Shown here: one piece after another, positions 14,495 to 22,790 of the stretch | Position numbering within the stretch: the stretch's first letter is position 1 | How the letters are laid out: each line of letters starts with the position of its first letter | Assembly (NCBI GenBank): GCA_028821515.1 | Contig: JAPPGA010000084.1 | Location: forward strand, 1 to 40,913 | Length of the DNA: 40,913 bases | Source of the DNA: Gammaproteobacteria bacterium | GTDB taxonomy: Bacteria; Pseudomonadota; Gammaproteobacteria; Pseudomonadales; Azotimanducaceae | Reading direction: 5' to 3' | Program-made: the position numbers and the translations under genes | Notes under the pieces: generated by a model | Told to the model about the DNA's origin: nothing | Database searches by the model: none | What the model saw: only the letters and a program-made list of their open reading frames with translations

Positions 14495-17400
14495 ATGATT
14501 CGCAACGGACAGTGCGCTGACGACGCCCGACTCTCGTGGCAGGCGGGGCTGGCCCGCAGGCGATCGCGTGGGCTGCGGTGCGCGTTCGGGGCGAGTCTGG
14601 CACTAGCGTTCGGTGCGACGGCTCTGGGAGGAGAGGTTGACGACGTTGATATCGTGAGTACCCCTTCCGGCGGATACTACAACGCGGACGAAGTGATCAG
14701 TATCGAAGTCGACTTCAGCGAGGAAGTCATGGTCACGGGCACACCCACTTTCTCGCTTACCGTCGGCCGCAGAACGCGCACCATGGTCTACGATGCCGAT
14801 GACAGCGACGCAGATACGCTGCGCTTCAACTATTCCGTGGTCGACGGGGATGTGGACCACGACGGCGTCAGCTACGGACCGAATGCGCTCAAGGGCCAAA
14901 TCGTGTCCGCAACCCGTCCCGCCGGCGTGGACCGGACCGTGGCGGCAATCGCCCGGGATCAGGACCACCGCGTCGATGCCGAGAAGCCCCGTGTCACGAC
15001 TGTTCGGTTGACCTCCAACCCCGGTCCAGATCGGGTGTATGGCCCGCGGGAGGTCGTGGAGGTCACCGTCACGTTCGATGAGCGGGTGACTTCCAGCGAT
15101 GCGGTGCTAATGCTGACCGTCGGGACCGAACGGCACGAGATGTCGCTTGCGGGCAGTGGCCTGAGAGCGGCCTTGGTCTTTCGTTACACGGTGAGCGCGA
15201 ATGACGAGGACACAAACGGGGTATCCGTGGAGGCCAACGCGTTGTCTGGCACAGTGACGGATGCGGCAGGTAACGCCGCGATTCTTGATCGCCTGCGCAT
15301 GAGCAGTCAGTCGAGACATGCAGTAGACGGCGTCCCACCTTCCAACCCCTCCCTCAGGATCGTGTCGAACCCTCGCGGGGGGGGGATCTATCGCCAGGGC
15401 GAGACCATCCTCGTGGAATGTCGTTTCGACGAGGACGTGGGTTTTTCCGGTGGCGACGAGCCATCGCTGACGTTGCGGATCGGCACTGCGGACGAGGATG
15501 TTGCTCGCTCGGCAGCCTACGAATCCGAGCGCAGCAGCGGTAACGCCGTGGTCTTCGGCTACACGGTGCAGGATAACGATCGTGACCAGGACGGGATATC
15601 GATTGCGGCGGATGCCGTAACGGGTGGAAACACCATCACGGACTCTGCCGGAAACGAGTGGGATGGCACGCACTCGGCCCTGGCCGAGCAGCGATCACAC
15701 CGGGTGGACGGCAGTCTGCCGACCGTGCGCGTCACGGGCGTGGACGTCACCTCGGTCGGGCCGCACGGCATCGGCGAAAAGATTGAGCTGGAGGTGAGCT
15801 TCAGCGGCCCGGTTTATCCAGCGACCGACGACCAAGGCGACGAACTGAAGTTCCGTCTCAGGGTAGGGAACGAGACGGAGGAAATGGATTTCGAGGATGG
15901 TACCGGCTCAAGGATGCTGTCATTCGAGTACAAGGTCATGCCGAGCGATCGCGACGAGGACGGTATCGGTTACGCGGCGAACGCGCTGGTGGGCAGCGGC
16001 AGTCTGGAGGACGGTCACGGCTGGCCGGTGGACCGTACAGTCACGGCGCGCAGGCGGCTGCTGAACCAGGTCGTGGATGGTGTGCGGCCCGGATTCCGCG
16101 ATGTCGAAGAGCGCTCCAGCCCGCACGATGGCGACACCTACGCGAGGGGTGAGTCGATCGAGATCGCGGTCCGGTTCGACGAGCGCGTCACTGTCACGCA
16201 CGACCGGGAGCTGAAGCTGGAACTGATGATCGGCACTGCCACCAGTCCGCGGCAAGGCGCGCTCGTCAGCGGCGACGGCACGGACACGCTGGTCTTCCGG
16301 TACACGGTGCAGGACGGTGATTTCGGCGACAGCATTACGGGGATCGATCTGACGGGGGGCGAAGTCCGGGACCTCGCCGGCAACCCGCACGTCCCGGGGG
16401 GCATCGACGATTTGGACGACATCAAGGTCGACGGCGTTTCGCCCCCAAGTGCGACCGTGGGCGTCGTGTCGGACGCGGGTGACGATTACTACGTGGCGGG
16501 CGACCGGATTGAGATGGAGGTTGAGTTCAGCGAAGTCGTCCGGGTTTCCGGCCGTCCCGTCCTGCTGGTCACTTTCGTTTGGGATGATGCAGGGAAAAGG
16601 CATGGTCCGCGGACGCGCCGGGCGAGTCTCGAAAGGACGCGGCCGCAAGTGCTTGTCTTCGCGTACACGGTGCAGCCGGGAGATATCGATCGCGACGGCA
16701 TTTCCATCGGGCCGGGGGCGCTGCAGGGGGGACGAATCACGGACGAGGCGGGCAATCCTGTCAGGCGTTCGTTGGATGTGTCCGGCGTGGACAGCACCGA
16801 GCACAGGGTCGACGCGGTCGAACCGTCGGTTGCCGGGATCGCTGTCACCTCTGATCCAGGACCGGACGGCGCCTACGCCGCGGGAGACGCGATCATCGTA
16901 ACGGTGACCTTCGACGAGGACATGTACGTGTCCAGCGAGGCGGAGCCCCATCTCCTCATCGCTGTCGGGGCGGAGATCAAACGCGCAGCCTATGCCGACG
17001 GCAGCGGCACCGCTACGCTTGCGTTCCGCTACGAGGTCCAGGTTGGCGATCGCGACGACGATGGGATCAGCGCTGGCCCGAACGCACTGATGCCGGCGGA
17101 CGCCGTATCGGATGTCGCCGGCGCTGCGCCGAGTCGGATACCAGCGATGCGGCGGCAGTCCGGACACAGGGTGGCCGCAGACGCCGTGACAGTGACCTCG
17201 GTGCGCATCCTCCCGCCGCCGGGCCCCGAAGGGTTCCGGGCCGGCGACCGTATAGAAGCACACGTGATCTTCGGGGACCGGTTGGTTCATGTCACCGGCC
17301 TGCCCGGCGAACCGTCCCTGTTGCTTTCCATCGGGGCACATACGCGGGCCGCATCGTTCGCCGGCGGTAGCGGGACGACGACGCTGAAGTTCCACTACAC

Positions 17401-20400
17401 GGTCGAACCGGAAGATCGGGATGATGACGGCCTTAGTGTGCCCGCGGACGCGTTGCAGCTGGGCGATGCGACGATCACTGACGATGCGGGAAATACGGTG
17501 GACACGGGCTCCCGGGCGGTGCCGCCGGACTCGCGCCTGACGGTGAACGGTAGCGAAACGGGCAGTGACAATGCCACGCTCGAAATCACGTCGGACCCCA
17601 AGCCCGGAACGACGTACTACGGGATCGGCGAGGTCATCGAGATCGAGGTTCGGTTCGATTCGGTGGTCCATGCGACCGGCGATCCGGTGCTGGTACTCGA
17701 GATCGGCGGCGGCACGGCGGATGCGGCGTTGGCCACGGGCAGCGGGACCAAAACGCTCACGTTTCGTTACCGCGTGCAGGACGGGGATTCCGACGACGAT
17801 GGAATCAGCGTCGGACCCAACGCCCTGCAGGAAGGCACCATTGTGAACGCCCTAGGCGTGGAGGTGGATCGCAGGTTCGAACCGTTGGAGGAAGACGGCG
17901 ATCACAAGGTGGACGGCGTCAGGCCCGCGCTGAGGGACGAGGACATACGCATCGTTTCGACTCCGGCAGCCGACGCGACCTACGGCGCGGGCGAAGAGAT
18001 CAGGATCGAGGTCGAGTTTGCCGAGGACGTCCACGTCACGAGCGGCGAGGCGGATCTGTCGATCATGCTTTCGATCGGCCAGCACCTGCGCGCCGCAACG
18101 TTCCTCAGGGGCAGCGGCACCGACACACTGACGTTCCGATACGTGGTGCAGGCGGGCGACTTCGACGACGACGGCATCAGCATCGGCCGGAACGCGCTGC
18201 AGGGGGGGACGATCGAGGACGCCGCCGGCAACGAAGTCGTGCGCACCTTCGAGGGGCGGGGTGCCGACGGCGATCACAAGGTGGACGGCGTCAGGCCCGC
18301 GCTGAGGGGCGAGGACATACGCATCGTTTCGACTCCGGCAGCCGACGCGACCTACGGCGCGGGCGAAGAGATCAGGATCGAGGTCGAGTTTGCCGAGGAC
18401 GTCCACGTCACGAGCGGCGAGGCGGATCTGTCGATCATGCTTTCGATCGGCCAGCACCTGCGCGCCGCAACGTTCCTCAGGGGCAGCGGCACCGACACAC
18501 TGACGTTCCGATACGTGGTGCAGGCGGGCGACTTCGACGACGACGGCATCAGCATCGGCCGGAACGCGCTGCAGGGGGGGACGATCGAGGACGCCGCCGG
18601 CAACGAAGTCGTGCGCACCTTCGAGGGGCGGGGTGCCGACGGCGATCACAAGGTGGACGGCGTCAGGCCCGCGCTGAGGGGCGAGGACATACGCATCGTT
18701 TCGACTCCGGCAGCCGACGCGACCTACGGCGCGGGCGAAGAGATCAGGATCGAGGTCGAGTTTGCCGAGGACGTCCACGTCACGAGCGGCGAGGCGGATC
18801 TGTCGATCATGCTTTCGATCGGCCAGCACCTGCGCGCCGCAACGTTCCTCAGCGGCAGCGGCACCGACAGACTGACGTTCCGCTACTTGGTGCAGGCGGG
18901 CGATTCCGACGAAGACGGCATCAGCATCGGCCCGAACGCACTGCAGGGCGGGACGGTCGAGGACGCCGCCGGCAACGCTGTCGTTCGCACCTTCAGTGGA
19001 TTGCCCGCCGACGGCCGGCACCGGGTGAAGGCCGTCGCGGCTGTCGTGGCCGCGGTCGAAAAGGTGATCTTCAGGTCAGACGCGGGATCGAACGATACCT
19101 ATACGACGGATGACGATATCCTGCTCGACGTCATGTTCAACGTGCCGGTACACGTGCGAGGAGATCCGCCGGTCCTGAGGCTGTCGATCGGTTCCGTGGA
19201 GCGGGATGCGGCCTTCCAGGAGGGAAGCGGCACAAAGATTCTGAAGTTCCAGTACACGGTGCAGCTTGGCGATACCGACGACGACGGCATCAGCATAGGC
19301 CCCAACGCCCTGTCCGGGACTGTGGAGGATGAAGCCGGCAACGTGGTGGACCTCACCCTTCCGGCGTTGACCGCGCAGCCATCGCACAAGGTCAGTGCCG
19401 AACTGATGCTCTACCCGCTCTCGCTCACGTTGCTGGTGGGGCAGGCGGAGACCATCAACCTGACGGAACAGCTCAAGCTCTTGGGAGTCGAATACGGCGG
19501 TCTTTTCGAGGCGACGTCCGACGACTCCAGCGTCGCGACAGCCAACACCGACATTTCGGGCCGCATGATGACGATCACATCGGTGACCGAGGGAGCTGCG
19601 ACGATTACCGCGAAGGCAGTCGACGCGGCGATCTACCTGTTCTTCGGGGTGTCGGTGGAGACCAGCCCGGAGGAAACGGCAGTGCTGGAAGATGCGTTGG
19701 CGGCGGTAGGCCGAGGCATGATCGCGAGTGTCGGCAGCACCATCGGGAGGCGTCTCGAGACCGCTGAAACCGAACCGACTGAGGTGTGGGGCGGATTGCG
19801 CCTGGCTCCCGTGTCCGCTGCAGCCCCGGCCCAGTGGTCCGTGCTCGGTGGGATTGGCCACCCGGGAGGGCCCTTCGGCCATTGGGGAGGAACGGTCGGC
19901 AACGGGCAATGGGGCGTCGACGATCCTTACCTCGAGAGGTCCTCGGGCTACACACTGGCCGAGTGGCTCCGGGGCGCCCGGTTCGAGATGCCTTTCAGGG
20001 GTTCGGGCAATCCCATAACTGCCCTGTCGGTCTGGGGCGCGGGAGATTGGCACACGTTCGAGGGTGCGCCGGAGAGTGGCCTGTATGACGGCTCGCTTGC
20101 TTCCATCTACCTGGGTTTCGATGCCAGGGGCAGTGGATGGATCAGTGGCGCAGCCCTCTCCCATGCGATCGCTGACGCGTCGTACGAGTTCGGGGGCGCC
20201 GTGGGGGGCAAGGGACGCCTCGAGACGGAGTTGAACGTGATACATCCGTACTTGCAATGGGCGTTCCACGACCGCGGGAAGGTGTGGGCAATCTTTGGAT
20301 TCGGAACGGGAGAGGCGACGGCCGAGCGTGAGGGCCAGGAGGCCTCGAGGTCATCCAGCGACCTTTCGATGATGATGGGCCTGGGCGGAATGCGGTACGC

Positions 20401-21130
20401 CTTCGGACCGTGGGCGGGGTTCGATTTCGCCGTTCGGGGTGATGCCGGGATCGCGCAGCTCGAAACCGACGAAGGCCCGAGGGCGATCGAGGGGCTGATG
20501 GTGAACGTCCAGCGGCTGCGCATGGGCGTTGAGGCATCGCTTCCGATGGCCCTTGGCGGAATTCCGGTGTCGCCGTTCATCGATATCGGCGGGCGCTACG
20601 ACGGCGGCGATGGCGCGACCGGTGGCGGCCTGGAGATGGCGGGCGGCTTCCGCTACCGGGGCCCGATGGTCGGCTTCGAGATGAAAGCCCGCGCGCTGGC
20701 GATGCACACGGACGAGAGTTACTCGGAGGAGGGCGTGAAGGCGACCCTTATCGTCGGTCCCGATGGAAGACGGGGCTTCCGGGTGTTGCTTTCGCCGAGA
20801 TGGGGCGGCACCGCGGAGTCCATGGACATCTTTTCGTACCGCGGACATCCGCTTGCGGGCTCGCTTCACGGCGGAAACCGGGGTTGGGGCCTCGGTACCC
20901 GGATCAGCTATGGCTTCGACATGCGGCGGCGTCCCGGCACGATCATGCCGTACTGGGAACTGGACCTGTCGCGCGACGCCTACCGCCAGGCCCGCCTGGG
21001 CGTGAGCTACGAACTGGCGAGCGCCTTTGCGGGAATGCCGCATCGGCTGGAGCTTTCCAGCGAAAGCACCGAAAACGATCGTCACGGCAGCATCATGCGG
21101 TTCCTCCTGTCAGGCCAGGCGCACTTCTGA
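14495..21130 (+). CDS. Giant autotransporter with about 13 Ig-like repeats
   Basis: A 2211-residue outer-membrane protein. The N-terminus is a long signal peptide (basic RRRSRGLR then AFGASLALAFGATALGG). From about residue 48 to 1630 it is built of about 13 tandem 110-125-residue beta-sandwich repeats of the SwmB/Ig-like kind. Each starts like IVSTP...Y..GE.I.I.V.F.E.V, passes through GSGT.TL.F.Y.VQ.GD.D.DGIS....NAL.G, and ends D.AGN...HKVDGV. Copies 10-12 are nearly identical. A Big-like domain follows (about 1640-1715, SLTLLVGQAETINL), then a linker and a C-terminal beta-barrel (about 1755-2211) ending in Phe, as type V autotransporters do. Many Asp-rich DxDxDG turns suggest Ca2+ binding. 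The passenger would be displayed on the cell surface, probably for adhesion or matrix binding (inference). No protease or other catalytic motif is seen. It lies in no operon. Confidence 0.9.
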   Translation: MIRNGQCADDARLSWQAGLARRRSRGLRCAFGASLALAFGATALGGEVDDVDIVSTPSGGYYNADEVISIEVDFSEEVMVTGTPTFSLTVGRRTRTMVYDADDSDADTLRFNYSVVDGDVDHDGVSYGPNALKGQIVSATRPAGVDRTVAAIARDQDHRVDAEKPRVTTVRLTSNPGPDRVYGPREVVEVTVTFDERVTSSDAVLMLTVGTERHEMSLAGSGLRAALVFRYTVSANDEDTNGVSVEANALSGTVTDAAGNAAILDRLRMSSQSRHAVDGVPPSNPSLRIVSNPRGGGIYRQGETILVECRFDEDVGFSGGDEPSLTLRIGTADEDVARSAAYESERSSGNAVVFGYTVQDNDRDQDGISIAADAVTGGNTITDSAGNEWDGTHSALAEQRSHRVDGSLPTVRVTGVDVTSVGPHGIGEKIELEVSFSGPVYPATDDQGDELKFRLRVGNETEEMDFEDGTGSRMLSFEYKVMPSDRDEDGIGYAANALVGSGSLEDGHGWPVDRTVTARRRLLNQVVDGVRPGFRDVEERSSPHDGDTYARGESIEIAVRFDERVTVTHDRELKLELMIGTATSPRQGALVSGDGTDTLVFRYTVQDGDFGDSITGIDLTGGEVRDLAGNPHVPGGIDDLDDIKVDGVSPPSATVGVVSDAGDDYYVAGDRIEMEVEFSEVVRVSGRPVLLVTFVWDDAGKRHGPRTRRASLERTRPQVLVFAYTVQPGDIDRDGISIGPGALQGGRITDEAGNPVRRSLDVSGVDSTEHRVDAVEPSVAGIAVTSDPGPDGAYAAGDAIIVTVTFDEDMYVSSEAEPHLLIAVGAEIKRAAYADGSGTATLAFRYEVQVGDRDDDGISAGPNALMPADAVSDVAGAAPSRIPAMRRQSGHRVAADAVTVTSVRILPPPGPEGFRAGDRIEAHVIFGDRLVHVTGLPGEPSLLLSIGAHTRAASFAGGSGTTTLKFHYTVEPEDRDDDGLSVPADALQLGDATITDDAGNTVDTGSRAVPPDSRLTVNGSETGSDNATLEITSDPKPGTTYYGIGEVIEIEVRFDSVVHATGDPVLVLEIGGGTADAALATGSGTKTLTFRYRVQDGDSDDDGISVGPNALQEGTIVNALGVEVDRRFEPLEEDGDHKVDGVRPALRDEDIRIVSTPAADATYGAGEEIRIEVEFAEDVHVTSGEADLSIMLSIGQHLRAATFLRGSGTDTLTFRYVVQAGDFDDDGISIGRNALQGGTIEDAAGNEVVRTFEGRGADGDHKVDGVRPALRGEDIRIVSTPAADATYGAGEEIRIEVEFAEDVHVTSGEADLSIMLSIGQHLRAATFLRGSGTDTLTFRYVVQAGDFDDDGISIGRNALQGGTIEDAAGNEVVRTFEGRGADGDHKVDGVRPALRGEDIRIVSTPAADATYGAGEEIRIEVEFAEDVHVTSGEADLSIMLSIGQHLRAATFLSGSGTDRLTFRYLVQAGDSDEDGISIGPNALQGGTVEDAAGNAVVRTFSGLPADGRHRVKAVAAVVAAVEKVIFRSDAGSNDTYTTDDDILLDVMFNVPVHVRGDPPVLRLSIGSVERDAAFQEGSGTKILKFQYTVQLGDTDDDGISIGPNALSGTVEDEAGNVVDLTLPALTAQPSHKVSAELMLYPLSLTLLVGQAETINLTEQLKLLGVEYGGLFEATSDDSSVATANTDISGRMMTITSVTEGAATITAKAVDAAIYLFFGVSVETSPEETAVLEDALAAVGRGMIASVGSTIGRRLETAETEPTEVWGGLRLAPVSAAAPAQWSVLGGIGHPGGPFGHWGGTVGNGQWGVDDPYLERSSGYTLAEWLRGARFEMPFRGSGNPITALSVWGAGDWHTFEGAPESGLYDGSLASIYLGFDARGSGWISGAALSHAIADASYEFGGAVGGKGRLETELNVIHPYLQWAFHDRGKVWAIFGFGTGEATAEREGQEASRSSSDLSMMMGLGGMRYAFGPWAGFDFAVRGDAGIAQLETDEGPRAIEGLMVNVQRLRMGVEASLPMALGGIPVSPFIDIGGRYDGGDGATGGGLEMAGGFRYRGPMVGFEMKARALAMHTDESYSEEGVKATLIVGPDGRRGFRVLLSPRWGGTAESMDIFSYRGHPLAGSLHGGNRGWGLGTRISYGFDMRRRPGTIMPYWELDLSRDAYRQARLGVSYELASAFAGMPHRLELSSESTENDRHGSIMRFLLSGQAHF
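17894..18852 (+). repeat. Near-identical 372-bp tandem repeats inside the autotransporter gene
   Basis: The unit is 372 bp (124 codons). The marker GGACATACGCATCGTTTCG recurs at 17941, 18313 and 18685, each exactly 372 bases apart. The first to second copy differ by about one base near the start (GAGGGACGAGG versus GAGGGGCGAGG), and the third stays the same until about 18852, where substitutions begin. Identity this high between repeats whose neighbours have diverged strongly points to recent duplication or gene conversion. The frame is preserved by any whole-unit change. Confidence 0.93.
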
Positions 21131-21167
21131 CGGAGTTTCGTCCGCCCGGGCGAGCGGCGGGGTGGCG

Positions 21168-21635
<468 letters not shown>

Positions 21636-21727
21636 GAGTCGCTCCGGTAGGTGTCCTGAATCACCATTGTGCAGACGCGCGCCGTGCAATCAAGCGCGAC
21701 CCGCGCACGGAGGTTGTGGCGCCCGCG

Positions 21728-22516
21728 TCACGACCCGTAGCTCACGCCCATGCCTGCACGGGCGTCGTTGTTGACGCCGTAAGGCGCGATGGGATACCGG
21801 AGTCCGTTGCGGGAAAGGTGGTCGAGGCCGTCGATGACCTTCGGCAGATAGCCGGGTGGAATCGCCATCAGCAGTTCGTCCTCCATCACGCCGCCGTAAC
21901 GCCGCTCGGCGAAGCAGGGGATGGAGAGGCTGGGCTCGCCGGTCCTGAGCGCCCGTCCCCAGGAGTCCGCGCAGGCGGATTCGCCGACACAGCTCCAGTT
22001 CAGTTTGTTGAAGCCCGTCCGCTGCAGCCCGTTGATGAAGAGGATCATCTGGGCAGGCGTTGCGTAGATGAGGGCGATGTCCGGGGGATCGAGACGGCCG
22101 TTTGCAAGCGGACTCACCGCCATGGCCTGGTACCTGCCGTAGTCGACGACATCCATCTGGTGCTGGTGACGGCTGGAGTCCTCGAGGGTCTCGAACCAGA
22201 CGCCGGCCATGTGTTCTCCGGACAGCCATTTGTCGTTGCGCGGATGCAGGCCGATGACCGTGGAGCACTGCGCGCCGACCAGGTCGTCGGCGGTGATCCC
22301 CACGGTCCAGCCGTTGCGGCAGGCCTGTCCCACGATCTGGTCGGTTGTGTGTATGGCGCTGGGGCGACGGATGCGGGGGACCGCCTCCATTTCCGCGACC
22401 GACTTGAACATTTTCATGCCGATGGGTGTGGTGCGCAGCCGCAGGAAACGGTTGAGGCCGTCTACCAGTGCGGGCCAGTCACGAATGGTCCTGTCGGATG
22501 CGATCGTCTTGCTCAT
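21728..22516 (-). CDS. DUF169 family protein
   Basis: A 262-residue protein matching the uncharacterised DUF169 family as I recognise it: an N-terminal RFLRLRTTPIGMKMF segment, then CRNGWTVGITADDLVGAQC with paired Cys, an ALIYATPAQMILFINGLQ core and a C-terminal half with SIPCFAERRYGGV and ELLMAIPPGYLPKVIDGL. The conserved Cys residues suggest metal or cofactor binding, but no reaction is established to my knowledge. The ATG at 22516 is preferred over 22549 because AGGAGG lies 9 bases upstream of it. It shares its upstream region with the divergent TonB receptor, whose operator is about 130 bases away. Confidence 0.82.
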   Translation of the reverse strand: MSKTIASDRTIRDWPALVDGLNRFLRLRTTPIGMKMFKSVAEMEAVPRIRRPSAIHTTDQIVGQACRNGWTVGITADDLVGAQCSTVIGLHPRNDKWLSGEHMAGVWFETLEDSSRHQHQMDVVDYGRYQAMAVSPLANGRLDPPDIALIYATPAQMILFINGLQRTGFNKLNWSCVGESACADSWGRALRTGEPSLSIPCFAERRYGGVMEDELLMAIPPGYLPKVIDGLDHLSRNGLRYPIAPYGVNNDARAGMGVSYGS

Positions 22517-22646
22517 GAGCGGGTTCCTCCTGCCTGGCGGTGTTGTCAAGTTTAAGGCTGTCGTCGGAGAAGGGGGGCGATACCTGGAGGCTTGACGGCC
22601 GGCCTAGCGAGGAAGGAGGAGACATCGCATGGCTGAACTCGATCCA

Positions 22647-22663
22647 AATTGGTAAGACCAATT
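22647..22663. promoter_or_regulatory. FadR/UxuR-type operator upstream of the TonB receptor
   Basis: AATTGGTAAGACCAATT is a perfect inverted repeat with 7-base arms around AAG. It matches the TTGGT-N-ACCAA style of operators used by GntR regulators of the FadR/FCD group, such as ExuR/UxuR. A regulator of exactly this family is encoded 3 kb away, directly after the receptor gene. It lies about 145 bases upstream of the receptor ATG and could also serve the divergent DUF169 gene. The pairing of site and regulator is inferred. Confidence 0.68.
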
Positions 22664-22708
22664 AGATCTAAATCGACTTAGACTATAGGTTGGGATATAT
22701 GCCACAAT

Positions 22709-22738
22709 TTGGTTCGTAAGATCGGCATGCGCTATTCT
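22709..22738 (+). promoter_or_regulatory. Candidate sigma-70 promoter for the TonB receptor
   Basis: TTGGTT (22709-22714), an 18-base spacer and TATTCT (22733-22738) form a moderate promoter. It would give a leader of about 45 bases ending in GGGGGAGA before the ATG at 22791. The FadR-type palindrome lies upstream of it, so control might be by looping or activation rather than simple blockage. Confidence 0.4.
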
Positions 22739-22790
22739 TGTAGCCAATAGTAGTACCAACGTCGAATCGAGTTTTCGGGGGAGAAATCAA

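Noticed and set aside
15920-17671. Long open frame (583 codons) on the minus strand inside the autotransporter gene, with others at 17852-19021 and 19076-20269
   Set aside because: They are shadows of the GC-rich sense gene: the protein is Arg/Val/Asp-rich without family pattern, and repeats in it simply mirror the 372-bp units.
17894-18852. CRISPR-like regular repeats
   Set aside because: The unit is 372 bp, coding and without spacers; it is a protein domain repeat.
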